Assembly (NCBI RefSeq): GCF_024323335.1
Contig: NC_066581.1
Span: 344,164,399 to 344,228,398 of the forward strand
Direction: 5' to 3'
DNA length: 64,000 bases
From: Lathyrus oleraceus
Lineage: Eukaryota; Streptophyta; Magnoliopsida; Fabales; Fabaceae
The notes under the pieces are model-generated. The model was not told where the DNA came from, made no database searches, and was given only the letters and a program-made list of their open reading frames with translations. Each line of letters begins with the position of its first letter. Positions within the stretch are counted from its first letter, which is position 1. The position numbers and the translations under genes were made by a program. This document shows positions 38,103-50,601 of the stretch, piece after piece.

Positions 38103-40726
38103 CTCTCCTTTTTTCTGATTTTCTTAATTTCCATTTTATTTCTTTTATTTCATTTAACTTCAAAAAGTCACAACTCTTTAATTTTAATTCCAAAAAATAT
38201 GGGACCATTTGCATTATTTCTTTTTTTTAATTCTAGTTTCTAAAAATGATTTTTAATATTTTTTATTTCATCATTTGATATTTTTTGTGAATTTTCTCTT
38301 TCCTGGTCATTTTTAATTCATTTTAAATAGTTTTTCATTTTCAAAAAATACAAAAATATTTGCTTAACCTATTTAAATGATGATGGATCTATGAAAAATA
38401 TTCTCATCAATTTTTTAATTTATTTGAGATTTTAGTTCAAATAGGTTACTTTTTATTCATTTTTAATTGATTAAAAATAGTTTCTGACTTTTAAAAATGC
38501 TATAATTTTTTGTCAAACTTTGTTTGACCTTGTTGAACTTGGGATAAATCACTTGGACTTTCCAAAGTTGATTTGAAGTGATTTTGAAGTTTGACCTTTC
38601 TTTATTATTTTAATTCAAGTTTATTTTGAACATTTAAAAATGCCAAAAATATTTTGTTCATTTCTTGACTTCCAATCTTCATCTCACTTCTGTTTTTGAT
38701 TGTTTGACCATGATCCTCAATGTCATTGGCCAACACATGTTGATTGGTACATTCCATTTCATTTAATGCACTTATTTCTTTTCATTATCCATCTTCTTCT
38801 TCTTCTTTTCCTTTTGATCAATGAGTTAAAGGTTGATAAGTTAGCATTGATTAGGGAGGCTTAATCTTCCTTGATTCAAATCTAATTAATCTTGATCAAA
38901 TGATCAAGTAAATGGCTTTGCATTAAGGATAGGTTGCTTCCTAAATCATGCAAAGGACTTAAACCAATACAAGATCAATTCTCTTTTTCTTTTGGCATGG
39001 CAAGTTGTTGGAACTTGGTTCACTAATCAAGACTTCTAACTTATGTTGTTGCCTACATTATTACTGATCGGCCTCAGATAGTTGTGACTTCTACATAAGT
39101 CCAATTATGATTGCTTAACATAGCGCTAAACTTGCCTTATGGCACACTAACCATTAACCCTTAACATTTACTTTTTGCACTTTACTTTTATGCAATTTAC
39201 TATTCTTGTACATATTATTCATTTGCTTTTTTCCTTTGCTCATTGGAGCACATGTTTATGTTAATGCACTTTGCCTTTTGCTCACTTGAGCAGATAATTG
39301 TGTATATACTATTGTGCTTGTATGGTATTTTGATTGTTGTGGACCAAATACAAAGAAGTGGACAAAAATGGACTTAGACTTTAGGACTTTCCCTATGCTA
39401 ATTTGGAGTCAAAGAGCAACTAGGCCTCATGCCTTTAGAATGCTTAAAATGTCAAAGAGCAACTAGGCCTCATGCCTTTAGAATACTTAAAGCTTGAAGA
39501 TGCCCTTGAAAGGACCAACTTCTAAACTCTTCTTGTCCATTCCTTGTTTGTTTTGCTAGAATCTTTTGATGTGTGTGTTCTTGTGCTAGGGATTCCAACT
39601 TGATCCAAATTGAGGAACCATTGCCATGAGCTTCTAAGAGAGAGGGATCCAAGATATATTGAGGAGCTTCCCAAGAGTTCATTTGATTGTTGATTGCTTG
39701 AGTTTATGCTTATGTGATGGCTTATTCCAAAGGATGGGAGCTACTTGGATCATCAATATGATCTCAAGAGAGGAACTCCATTTGTGGTTTTGCTTCTTAT
39801 CCCTTATCTCTTGCATGTTTAGCACTTTAGCCATTCTTCTTCTCCCCTCCACTCTAACCCAAGCCAAAACTTTTGTGTAAACATTTAACACTTGTTTTCA
39901 ACATTAGAAACCTAAGCCGTATGCTTTTGACTTTCAAACTTTCTTTTCATAACACTTATTTTGAATTGAACTTCTAAGTCAACTTTGACCATTTTGTAAA
40001 TACTTTTCATTGGTAAATATAACCCATTTAAAATACTTTTTGTGGTTTCAATGGCCACCTTCTTAATCAATGTTTTCATAACCTTTAGCTATTAGGTTTG
40101 AGTTATCTTTGAGGTAGATGTAATGCTCACCTATATCCTTAGTGATGGACAATGAGTCTTCCATGCTTATTATAGGGTTAACCCCTCACTAGCATGTTGA
40201 AGTTATCCTCACATGGTGGATTTGTGGTTTTAGGTTGAGTTTTCTCCCTTGGATAACAAAAGACCTTAAGGCTTTTGGACCAATCAATTCACCAACTCAT
40301 TTTGAGATTTTTACCCCGAACTACGAGGTTTTGATCCTAATCTTTTTAAGATGGTACGTAGGCAATGGGTTTATCCATCCAAACACAAATATAAATAAAC
40401 TTGTACATTCTTTTCTCATCTCTTCAATCATGTTTGCACAAATAAATTTTCACAAAAATACCAACCTTACAACCAATGTGAAAAGGGCTCCCTAGGAGTA
40501 CCTAGGATGTTTTGGGTGCTTAAAACCTTCCCATTGCATAACCAACCCCCTTACCCAGATCTCTGACTTTTTTACTAGTTTTTGATTCGATAAAACTTTT
40601 AGGTTTTTGTTCGCTTTCTAACCATTCCTTTGGATAAATAGAAGTGCGGTGGCGACTCGACTTGTATGGTTTACCTTGGATTTAGTCAATATCTCTAATG
40701 GTAACGAATACCCCGCTACAGAAAAG

Positions 40727-40744
40727 TGGCGACTCTGCTGGGGA
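40727..40744 (+). promoter_or_regulatory. Primer-binding site, tRNA-Arg type, unit 2
   Basis: TGGCGACTCTGCTGGGGA starts six nucleotides after the LTR end. This is the primer site known for Ogre elements and is diagnostic together with the 5-kb LTRs. Confidence 0.88.
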
Positions 40745-41645
40745 TGCATTTGCCTAGTGGGTTTTGCCTACTTTTCATATTGTGTTGTATTGTATTGTAT
40801 TTCATTTTGTGACATATTTTTGCGCAATTTGGGATTACTGTATTGTATGTAATGATTGATTTGCTTGAATAATAACTCCTTGTATGCTTGGTGATCTTTG
40901 TGAGATGAGTTCTATACCCGGACTCGAGTGCACTTAGGATAGGAGAATGGCTTAGTCTTCTTGACTTGTGTGGAGTTATTCCTTAGCAAGTTGACTTGCA
41001 AGTCCATTCACTTGGTGGAGGTCATGTTGGGATCAATAATGTCACACAAGTAGTTGTGGTTATACATTACTCTTTCCAATATAGACCTTAGAAGCCAAGG
41101 ACCTTAGTTTATCGAGCCCATCTTGGCCTATTCTTAGGATGTAGTGCGAAATTCATTCAAGTGTAAGATTTGATATGATTGTTACGCGATACTACGCTCA
41201 TACGAGTCTCTCTTGAGAATATTTTTGGAATACGAGTAGTCGTTTCTCTGATAATATCCGAAAGATGGGATGATGACTATGGGAACCTCTTGAAGAACAT
41301 GTTTGGCAGGTTAAACCCTAGTACACTCCCTTTGGGATGGTTCTTGACCGAGACCCCATGCTCGTAACTTGCAACAAACCCTTGATTCATGGTTGATCCG
41401 TTCATGTATCCTTAATATCAATGGAACTTGTGTGTTGATAAGGTGTAAACCATAATCCACCAAAATGGATGATTGATATTAAGGATAACATGATCCATCC
41501 CATGACCTTTGCTTGGTGTGCTTTGTTTGATCCTTGAGTGTGATTGTTGCATCCATGCATTCATGCACCCATTTGCATCCATATCATTAAAGTAATAAGA
41601 AAACTTTCAAGGAACTTAAGAGGTATATTTGCAAAATTTTCAGAC
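40745..41645 (+). other. Ogre unit 2 leader
   Basis: Untranslated region between primer site and ORF1. The stretch 41160-41350 is matched on the minus strand by 3300-3500 in the Ogre-like remnant, so part of the leader is conserved between families. No reading frame in it is convincing. Confidence 0.7.
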
Positions 41646-43097
41646 ATGGAAAGACAAAGAAGGAATACAAAGAAGTACAGCTTCAGACAACCAGATTTGA
41701 AAGAACTAAGGAATTTGACATCCTATGTATTAGATCCCTTGGGTTTCAAGGCTCGTTTTGGGAAGCTTCTTCCTCTTCTGACTACTCAAGTGGATGAAGG
41801 ATTGATGAGCGTATTGGTGCAGTTTTATGATCCTTTGTACCGTTGCTTCACCTTTCCAGATTTTCAGCTTTTGCCCACGCTTGAGGAGTATGCCTATCTT
41901 GTGGGCATACCTATTTTAGACCAGTTGTTGTTTAGTGGCTTAGAGAGTGTTCCTACTTCTCGAGAGATAGCTGACATGTTGCATATAGATGAATCTCTGG
42001 TTAGTGCTCATATGACTACCAAAGGTGGAATTCAAGGTCTCCCGTCTGAGTTCCTCATTGCTCAAGCTACTATGTACGGGAAGGCCATGAGTGAGGATGC
42101 CTTTGAAGCCATATTTGTACTTCTCATCTATGGGCTAGTGTTGTTCCCCAACATCGACAAGTTTGTGGATGTGAACGCTATTAGGATTTTCTCGGCTCTT
42201 AATCTCGTTCCGACTCTGTTGGGTGACACTTATTTTTCTTTGCATATGAGGAATGCAAAAGGTGGTGGTGTCATTGTGTGCTGTTTGCCTCTGTTGTATA
42301 AGTGGTTTATTTCTCACTTACCGCAGACGGTCGCCTTTAAGGAGAACAAGGGATGTCTACGGTGGTCCACGAGACTTATGTCTCTCACTAATGATGATAT
42401 CTCTTGGTACAACCGTGTGTATGATGGCATGCAGATTATCGACTCTTGTGGTGAATTTTCCAATGTGCCTCTTCTTGGTACATGTGGTGGGATTAACTAC
42501 AACCCTATTTTGACACGTCGTCATCTTGGGTTCCCCCTAAAGGATAAACCCAATAACATTATGTTAGAGGGTGTGTTCTTTTAGGAGGGTAAAGATCCCC
42601 AAGGCTTGAAGGGTAGGATGATCCGCGCTTGGCGTAAGATTCATAGGAAAGGAAGGAATGAGTTGGGTCCTAAGAATTGTGTCGCTTTGGAGCCTTACAG
42701 TGCTTGGATTAGAAGGAGAGCTTCCGAGTATCTCATGCCTTACGAGTATCCAAGACCTACGCCTTTGGTTATGGCTGGGCCTTCAACCCTCTCTGACCAA
42801 GGAGTAGAGAAGTTGAGAGACGAAGACCGTTCACGTGCCTGGATCCGTGAACGAGAAGAGTTGCTTCAGCAGATTAAGGAGAAGGATGCTTTGATTGAGT
42901 TTCTCAAGCATCAGGTCATTGATGATCCTAATGATACATGGACTTCTCTACTTCCTCAGTCTTCTAGGTTTTGGAAGAGGAAGTACGATTGACTCGCCAA
43001 GGAGAAGGCAGATATGGAGGCAGCCTATGAGGAGGAGGTTAAGAGGCTTCGTGCATATTATCTTCCTGTATCCCGAGCTTTAGATGATTGTTTTTAG
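41646..43097 (+). pseudogene. Ogre ORF1 (~483 codons) with two in-frame stops
   Basis: I take the ATG at 41646 because the homologous fragment at 3039 starts at the same place (MERQRRNTKKYSFR here). The frame is interrupted by TAG at 42582-42584 and TGA at 42990-42992 and ends at 43095-43097. The body has blocks common to plant retrotransposon ORF1 proteins (VQFYDPLYRCFTFP, LLIYGLVLFPNIDKFVDV, a later W-rich region), resembling the DUF7745 type. The C-terminal part is charged and likely coiled (REREELLQQIKEKDALIEFL). It is specific to Ogre-like elements, lies upstream of gag and has no known function. Confidence 0.8.
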
Positions 43098-43301
43098 GGA
43101 TCCATAGGATGATTATTTTCCTTTTTTCTTGTATTTGGTTACCAATGTTGTACTCCTTTGGTGTAAAAATATATTTTCCAGATATTTGATGAGATGTTTC
43201 CATATGTGATAAAAATGTAATATTTCCCAAAATTTGCAAGTAGAACTCTAAAGTTCCTCTGAAATAAAAAACAAGTCATATGCATAAGCATTGCATGCAT
43301 C

Positions 43302-44923
43302 ATGTGCATAAGCAGGTTTTGCTCCAGGCTTTTTGTCCTATGGTCTAACTCTGTGTTCTTCATTTATTTCAAAGACAAGCTGACTCACCGGTACTACACC
43401 AGAGCGAACTCTTCAAGACTGATGGATCATTTGGAACAAGAGAACCGCGAGCTGAAAGAAGAGGTAGCCAGATTGACTGCCCTGATGGAGTCATTCTTAG
43501 CCGCTCAGAGCCAGTCTTCTCCAACTCCTGCAACTCCTCCCCAGAGGACGGTCATTTCCAAGGTCGTCACTTCTACTGTGCCTGCTGCGACTGCTCACTT
43601 TGCGCCATCTATGCCAGCCGGGTTCCCTTGGGGAATGCCCGCCAACTTTGTGCCAGAGGGTTTTGCTCCAACTCTTGCTTCTTTGCCGGCATCTAGCCTG
43701 GTCCTTTCAGTGCCACCTCCTGTCGTGCACACTTTACCAAGGGTTGAAGATACCATCTATCATTCTGAGCCATCTGAGGGCCCAGACGTCTATGAGAAGA
43801 TGGATGATATGAAAGACCAATTCCTTGAACTTCGCAAGGAACTGAAAACTCTGAGGGGGAAGGACCTCTTTGGTAAGAGTGTTGCTGAGTTGTGCCTCGT
43901 GCCCAACGTAAAGATCCCTATCAAATTCAAAGTGCCTGACTTTAAGAAGTATAAGGGAAACACATGCCTCTCAGTCATCTTGTAATGTATGCTTGCAAGA
44001 TGTCGACACAAACTGATAATGATCAACTGCTCATCCACTATTTCCAGGACAATCTGTCCGGTGCCGCTCTCCGGTGGTACATGGGTCTGGAAAGTTCGAA
44101 CATCCGCTATTTCAACGATCTTGGCGAGGCCTTCGTCAAGAAATATAAATATAATGTGGATATGTCTCCTGATAGGGACCAGTTGAGGGCTATGTCCCAG
44201 AAAGAGAAAGAGACCTTCAAAGAATACGCCCAGAGGTGGCGCAAATTGGCAGCTCAGATAGTGCCACCCCTAGAGAAAAAGGAGATGACCAAGATCTTCT
44301 TGAAGACCTTGAGCTCGTTCTATTATGAGAGAATGATAGCCAGTGCTCCTTCAGACTTCACCGAGATGGTGAATATGGGGATGAGATTGGAATAGGGGGT
44401 CCGCGAAGGACGCTTAACTCGAGATGAATGCTCTTCAGCAAAGAGATATGGAAGCTTTGCAAAGAAGAAGAAGGGAGAGGCACATGTTGTGTCTTCCCAT
44501 GTCAAGAGAAGACCCTCTATGAAGAGGAAGATTGCTCGCCCAATCAATAATCAGCATCAGGTGGCTCATATAGCACCTGTTTTCAGGGAAGCTCAACATT
44601 ATCAACAACCGCAAACTCAGCAATATCAGCAACAACAACAGCGTCCACAACAGCAGGCCTACCAGCCTCGAAATAAACACAACAATGCCAGTACCAACTA
44701 TGAGAAGAAGAGGGTCACCTTTGATCCAATTCCGATGACTTATGCTGAACTCTATCCATCTCTGATCGATAGAAAGTTAATCACTCCGCGAGACCCTCTC
44801 GCTGTACCTGCTAACCCTCAGTGGTGGTACAAGCCTGAGCTTCATTGTGTGTATCTTTCCGGTGCTCCCGGACACGATGTGGAGAATTGTTATCCCTTGA
44901 GACCAAGGTGCAAGACCTTGTGA
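43302..44923 (+). pseudogene. Ogre gag (frameshift and stop)
   Basis: The capsid-precursor region. The likely start is the ATG at 43422 (a heptad-like MDHLEQENRELKEEVARLTALM) or an upstream one in the same frame. A Pro/Ala-rich stretch follows, then the capsid core (RWYMGLE, FVKKYKYN, ETFKEYAQRWRKLAAQI). A 1-nt loss near 43968 shifts the frame, and the core continues in a second frame from 43964 with a TAG at 44393-44395. A Gln-rich segment and a single zinc-knuckle-like motif (HCVYLSGAPGHDVENC) close the region. A further 1-nt loss near 44898 throws the frame before protease. Confidence 0.85.
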
Positions 44924-46719
44924 GAAGTGGTATTCTGTTTTTCGAGGACGTAGGTCCGAACGTGAAGAAGAACCCATTGCTCGAGCATGGGAAATCTGTT
45001 AATATGGTCCAGAGCTGTCCTGGCAAGTACAAAGTTAAATACGTCAGTCATATCCGACAATCGCTAGTTGAGATGCATCGCTTGCTGTGTGATTATAGCC
45101 ATTACGAGCATGACCACGATAGATGTCGAGTATGTTTTGTTAATCAGAGAGGGTGTCGGCAGGTGCGCATAGACGTTCAAGAGATGTTGGATGAGGGAGT
45201 CATTGAGATCCTTCAAAATAGAAATGTTGATGAGGATGCTCTCGAAGTCAATGTAATTTCTCCAGTATTCCGGATACCTGAGCCTGTTGTCATCAAGTAT
45301 GATGGTAGCAAGCAGAAGGCTTCTCCTACTCTCGTTATCAAGCCAGCCGGACCTGTACCGTACTCCTCCGAGAAGGCGGTTCCTTATCGCTACAATGCTG
45401 TAGAAATGGAAAATGGGGAAGAGGTGTCTCTGCCCTCTTCATCTGTCGTTAATATTGCTGATGTTAGCACTTTGACCCGTAGCGGTCGTGTATTTTCAAC
45501 CCCGTTGAAGCCTCAAGTTGATGCTCAAGGAAGTATTGATGCTGTTTTTGTTGAGCGCCCGATTGGGAATGCTATGAGAACTCCGAATCCGGCACTTGTT
45601 GCTAAGCCCTCCTCTACGTTGAAAACTCCTGCTTCTGCTGGCCCGAGTGGCAATACGAAAGAAGATTATGATGAGATGCTGAGGCTCATCAAAAGGAGCG
45701 AGTACAACGTTGTAGACCAGCTTCTACAAACGCCATCCAAAATATCTGTGTTATAACTACTATTGAATTCAGAACCACACCGAGAAGCTTTGCAGAAGGT
45801 GTTGGACGTGGCGTACGTAGATCATGACGTCACGATAGAAAAATTTGATAGTATTGTTGCAAACATCACCGCCTGTAACAATTTGAGTTTTTGTGACGCC
45901 GATCTCCTCGAGGAGGGAAGAGACCACAACTTGGCATTACATATATCTATGAGCTACAAGGATGACGCCATGTCAAATGTATTGGTGGACATTGGGTCAT
46001 CGTTGAATGTATTGCCGAAGACCACTCTTACGAAGTTATCATATCAGGGGCCTCCCATGAGGCAGAGTGGAGTAGTTGTGAAGGCTTTCGATGGGTCTCG
46101 CAAAACTGTGATTGGTGAGGTTGATCTCCCAGTCAAAATAGGACCAAGTGATTTCCAGATTACCTTCCAGGTTATGGACATTCACCCATCGTATAGTTGT
46201 CTCCTAGGCAGACCATGGATTCACGAGGCTGGTGCCGTGACATCCACCCTACATCAGAAACTGAAATTTGTAAAGAATAAGAAGCTGGTGGTGGTAGGGG
46301 GAGAAAAGGCTCTCCTGGTAAGCCATTTGTCTTCCTTCTCATATATAGATGTTAAGGATGAAGTTGGAACTCCGTTCCAAGCTTTATCTATTGCTGAACC
46401 TATTGAGAAGAAAACTCCCTCATTTGCTTCCTACAAAGATGCGAAGTTGGCCATTGAGCATGGCACAACTACTGGATTGGGGCAAATGATCAAGTTGGAA
46501 GATAATAAGTCCCGGGATGGCATAGGCTATTCTTCTGGGGTCTTCAACAAACAAGGTTTGTTCAAGAGTGGTGGATTTATCCATACCGGTCAAGACGAAG
46601 AGGCTGCTGCCATTTTGGAAGCGGACGAAGAGGATTCTGGCAAATTCGTCATCCCTAGAGGGATCTGCAATAATTGGGTCGCTGTGGATATTCCAACAGT
46701 TATCCATAAGTCGAAGTAA
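44900..46719 (+). pseudogene. Ogre gag C-terminus and protease region
   Basis: Continues gag in another frame (LETKVQDLVRSGILFFEDV), with a stop at 45754-45756, into a retroviral-type aspartic protease: LVDIGSSLNVLP near 45985, then the hydrophobic CLLGRPWIH segment near 46200. The catalytic triplet is D-I-G rather than D-T/S-G (45988-45996), one C-to-T step from DTG, so the enzyme would be impaired even without the other breaks. The frame ends at TAA 46717-46719, which lies inside the intron if splicing occurs at 46716. Confidence 0.85.
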
Positions 46720-46979
46720 TGTTCATTATGTTTGAAAACCCTTCTCCCATGCCAAAGGGAGAAATGATGACATTGTTGACGCATAAATACAATGATATTT
46801 TCATTCAATAAATTCATGTTAAGAGTTTATTTTTCCCATTATTTTCCCTTTTCGCTTTTTGCATGAAATTGGTGGTCACATAAAACCCTAAATAAGAATA
46901 AAATCAATCTTTCCATCTGCATAATGATTTGCTTTGTTTGAATTCTAAAATCTCATTTATATCCAAAATCATTATGCAG
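46716..46979 (+). other. Ogre intron between protease and RT (264 nt)
   Basis: Donor GTAATG at 46716, acceptor TTATGCAG ending at 46979, with a T-rich tract in between. Removing it bypasses the stop at 46717-46719 and joins the two exons in the same frame (phase 2). Pea Ogre elements are known to have a spliced intron at this position. Splicing from this copy is not shown. Confidence 0.75.
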
Positions 46980-49900
46980 GTTAATCAAACCGATTGAACA
47001 TAATGATCCAACACTATCTCCTAACTTTGAGTTCCTTGTATTTGAGGCGGAAGAAGATGACGTTGAAGAGATTCTTGATGAGATTAGCCGTCTACTTGAG
47101 CACGAAGAAAAGATCATTCAACCGCATCTTGAGAATCTGGAAATAGTCAACTTGGGGTCTACAAATTGTGCGCGAGAAGTGAAGATTGGGGCACTCCTGG
47201 AAGAGTCTGTTAAGAAGGGGTTGATTGATTTGCTACGAGAATATGTTGACGTCTTTGCCTGGTCATATGAAGACATGCCTGGTCTAGATACTGATATCGT
47301 GCAACATTTCCTACCTTTGAAGCCTGAGTGTGTGCCTGTGAAGCAAAAGCTTAGAAGAACTCATCCAGATATGGCAGTGAAAATCAAGGAGGAAGTTCAG
47401 AAGCAAATTGACGCGGGGTTTATGGTGACTTCTACATATCCTCAATGGGTGGCTAATATTGTGCTCGTGCCTAAGAAAGATGGAAAAGTCCGGATGTGTG
47501 TGGACTATAGAGACTTGAATAAAGCTAGTCCGAAAGATGATTTTCCTCTACCACATATTGATATGTTGGTAGATAATACAGCTAAATTCAAAGTCTTCTC
47601 ATTTATGGATGGATTTTCCGGATATAATTAGATTAAAATGGCACCCGAGGATATGGAGAAGACAACATTCATCACACCTTGGGGAACATTTTGTTATCGA
47701 GTGATGCCCTTCGGTTTGAAGAACGTCGGAGCCACGTCTCAACGAGCTATGACTACCTTGTTTCATGATATGATGCATAAGGAGATCGAGGTATATGTTG
47801 ATGATATGATCGCTAAGTCAAAAACGAAAGTTGAGCATGTAGAACACCTGTTGAAGCTTTTTCAGCATTTGAGGAAGTACAAGCTTCGGCTGAATCCTAA
47901 CAAGTGTACATTTGGAGTCCGCTCTGGCAAGTTATTGGGTTTCGTTGTTAGTGAAAGAGGTATTGAGGTTGATCCTGCAAAGGTCAAAGCGATACAACAG
48001 ATGCCTGCGCCCAAAACTGAGAAGCAAGTCTGAGGTTTTCTTGGCCGTTTGAATTACATTTCCAGATTCATATCCCACATGACTGCCACATGTGCGCCAA
48101 TATTCAAGCTCCTCCAGAAAGATCAGTCCCATGATTGGACCGAGGATTGCCAGAAAGCTTTTGATAGTATTAAAGAGTATTTGTCTGAGCCTCCGATTCT
48201 GTCTCCGCCTGTTGAAGGGAGACCATTGATCATGTATCTGACTGTTCTTGAAGACTCAATGGGTTGTGTCCTTGGTCAGCAGGATGAATCAGGAAAGAAA
48301 GAGTATGCCATCTACTATTTGAGTAAGAAGTTTACTGATTGTGAGTCTCGATACTCAATGCTGGAGAAGACATGATGTGCTTTGGCTTGGGCTGCTAAGC
48401 GCTTACGCCAGTATATGTTGAATCATACGACTTGGTTGATATCCAAAATGGATCCAATCAAGTATATCTTCGAGAAGCCTGCTTTAACAGGGAGGATTGC
48501 TCGTTGGCAGATGTTGTTATCAGAGTATGATATTGAGTATCGATCTCAGAAGGCTACTAAAGGTAGTATCTTGGCTGACCACTTGGCACATCAGCCGATT
48601 GACGATTATCAGTCAGTTCAGTATGACTTCCCAGATGAGGAGATTTTGTATTTGAAAATGAAAGATTGTGATGAGCCTACGCTCGATGAAGGGCCAGAGC
48701 CTGGTTCCAGATGGAGTATGGTATTTGATGGCGCTGTAAATCAATATGGAAATGGTATTGGGGAAGTGATTATTACTCCTCAGGGCACACATTTTCCTTT
48801 TACAACAAGGCTAACTTTCAAATACACGAATAATATGGCTGAGTACGAAGCTTGTATTATGGGATTGGAAGAATGTATTGATCTTAGGATCAAACATCTC
48901 GATGTTTATGGTGATTCGGCCCTCGTTGTTAATCAGATTAAGGGTGAATGGGAAACGAATCAGCCCAGCCTCACTCCATATAGGGATTATGCGAGGAGGA
49001 TTTCAACATTCTTTACCGAGGTTGACTTCCATCATATTCCTCGAGATGAGAATCGGATGGCAGATGCTCTTGCTACACTTGCTTCAATGATTGTGGTAAG
49101 ACTTTGGAATGAAGTTCCCAATATCACTGTGATCCACTTGGACAGACCAGCTCATGTATTTGCAGTAGAGGAGGTGAAAGATGATAAGCCATGGTATTAT
49201 GACATCAAGTGTTTCCTTCAGAACCAAATTTACCCGCCTGGGGCATCGGTGAAAGATAGGAAGACTTTGAGGAGATTGTCAGGTAGTTTCTACCTCAATG
49301 GTGATGTGCTTTATAAGAGAAATTTTGACATGGTGCTGCTCAGATGCATGGATAGACACGAAGCAGACTTGTTGATGACTGAGGTCCATGAGGGTTCATT
49401 TGGTACTCATTCCAATGGACATGCCATGGCTAGAAAGATGTTGAGAGCAGGCTACTATTGGCTGACAATGGAGTCTGACTGCTACAAATACGTGAAGAAA
49501 TGCCATAAGTGTCAGATTTATGCGGATAAGATTCATATTCCTCTAACACTTTTGAATGTGATTTCGTCACCATGGCCTTTCTCTATGTGGGGAATCGACA
49601 TGATTGGCATGATAGAGCCGAAAGCGTCCAATGGACACAGATTTATTCTCGTAGCAATTGATTACTTCACCAAGTGGGTTGAAGCGGCATCATATGCAAA
49701 TGTGACCAGGCAGGTGGTTGTGAAGTTTATCAAGAATCAACTCATATGCCGATATGGTGTGCCAGATAAGATCATTACGGATAATGGATCTAACTTGAAC
49801 AACAAGATGATGAAAGAGTTGTGTAGTGAGTTCAAGATTGCACATCATCGTTCTTCTCCTTACAGACCCAGGATGAATGGGGTTGTTGAAGCTGCTAATA

Positions 49901-50439
49901 AGAATATCAAGAAAATTATACAGAAGATGGTTGTCACGTACAGGGATTGGCACGAGATGCTGTCGTTTACTTTACATGGGTATCGTAAATCAGTCTGCAC
50001 TTCAACAGGGGAAACCCCTTTCTCCCTCGTTTATGGCATGGAGGTTGTACTCCCAGTAGAGGTGGAGATCCCGTCAATGAGAGTCTTGATGGAAGCCAAG
50101 TTGACTGATGCTGAATGGGTTCAGAGCCGTTATGACCAGTTGAATTTGATTGAAGCAAAGAGATTGACTGCCATGTGCCATGGACAGTTATATCAGCAAA
50201 GGATGAAGAAAGCCTTTGATAAGAAGGTCAAGCCTCGTGTGTTCCGAGAAGGTGATCTTGTGCTCAAGAAAGTCTTGTCTTTTGCGCCCGATTCCAGGGG
50301 CAAGTGGACTCCAAACTATGAAGGTCCATATGTTGTTAAGAGAGCCTTTTCAGGCGGTGCATTGATACTTACAACTATGGATGGGGAGGATTTCACTCGT
50401 CCTGTGAATTTAGACGCAGTCAAGAAATACTTCGTCTAA
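46980..50439 (+). pseudogene. Ogre pol: RT, RNase H, second RNase H, integrase (three stops)
   Basis: One frame of about 1,150 codons broken by TAG 47629-47631, TGA 48031-48033 and TGA 48373-48375. Order: linker; reverse transcriptase (about 47380-47960) with VCVDYRDLN and the YVDD box at 47793-47804; RNase H with GRLNYISRF and LEKT to about 48600; a second, archaeal-type RNase H (about 48700-49090) with VFDGAVN, NNMAEYEACI and DSALVVNQI; integrase (about 49270-50200) with HHCC zinc residues and the D, D, E core (GIDMIGM, DNGSN, VVEAANKN). No chromodomain is seen. Double RNase H is typical of the Tat clade. The last 685 codons are open. Minimal damage apart from the stops suggests fairly recent decay. 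Confidence 0.9.
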
Positions 50440-50462
50440 ATAAATAAAAACAGAATAGCTCG

Positions 50463-50601
50463 CTAAGTTGAAAACCCGAAAGGGCGGCTTAGGCAAAAAT
50501 GAGCGTCTCGGTGGATTGAAAACCCGAAAGGGCGATCCAGGCAAAAGACAGAGACATTATGTATCCCGCTAGATTGAGTACCGCACCCTGGGGCAATCTA
50601 G
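50463..50601 (+). ncRNA. Three tandem stem-loops after pol, unit 2 copy
   Basis: Stem-loop 1 spans 50463-50492, stem-loop 2 50512-50539, stem-loop 3 50569-50601; stems of 8, 7 and 8 pairs (with G-U pairs in the first two). The outer stems differ in sequence yet each is complementary. The first two hold an AAAA bulge and a CCC-GAAA-GGG cap with a GNRA-type loop. AGGCAAAA follows each stem. The array starts 24 nt past the stop codon. A structural RNA role is an inference. Confidence 0.6.

Larger units (their letters stand above)
35882..40720 (+). repeat. Ogre LTR2 (4,839 bp), shared by both units
   Basis: TGTAAGACCCC to CCGCTACA. TATA box at 37350-37357, leader stem-loop at 38060-38102. Near-identical to LTR3 over the stretches compared. 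The frames inside it (for example about 72 codons at 36152) recur in all three LTRs only because the DNA does; I do not regard them as genes. Confidence 0.93.
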
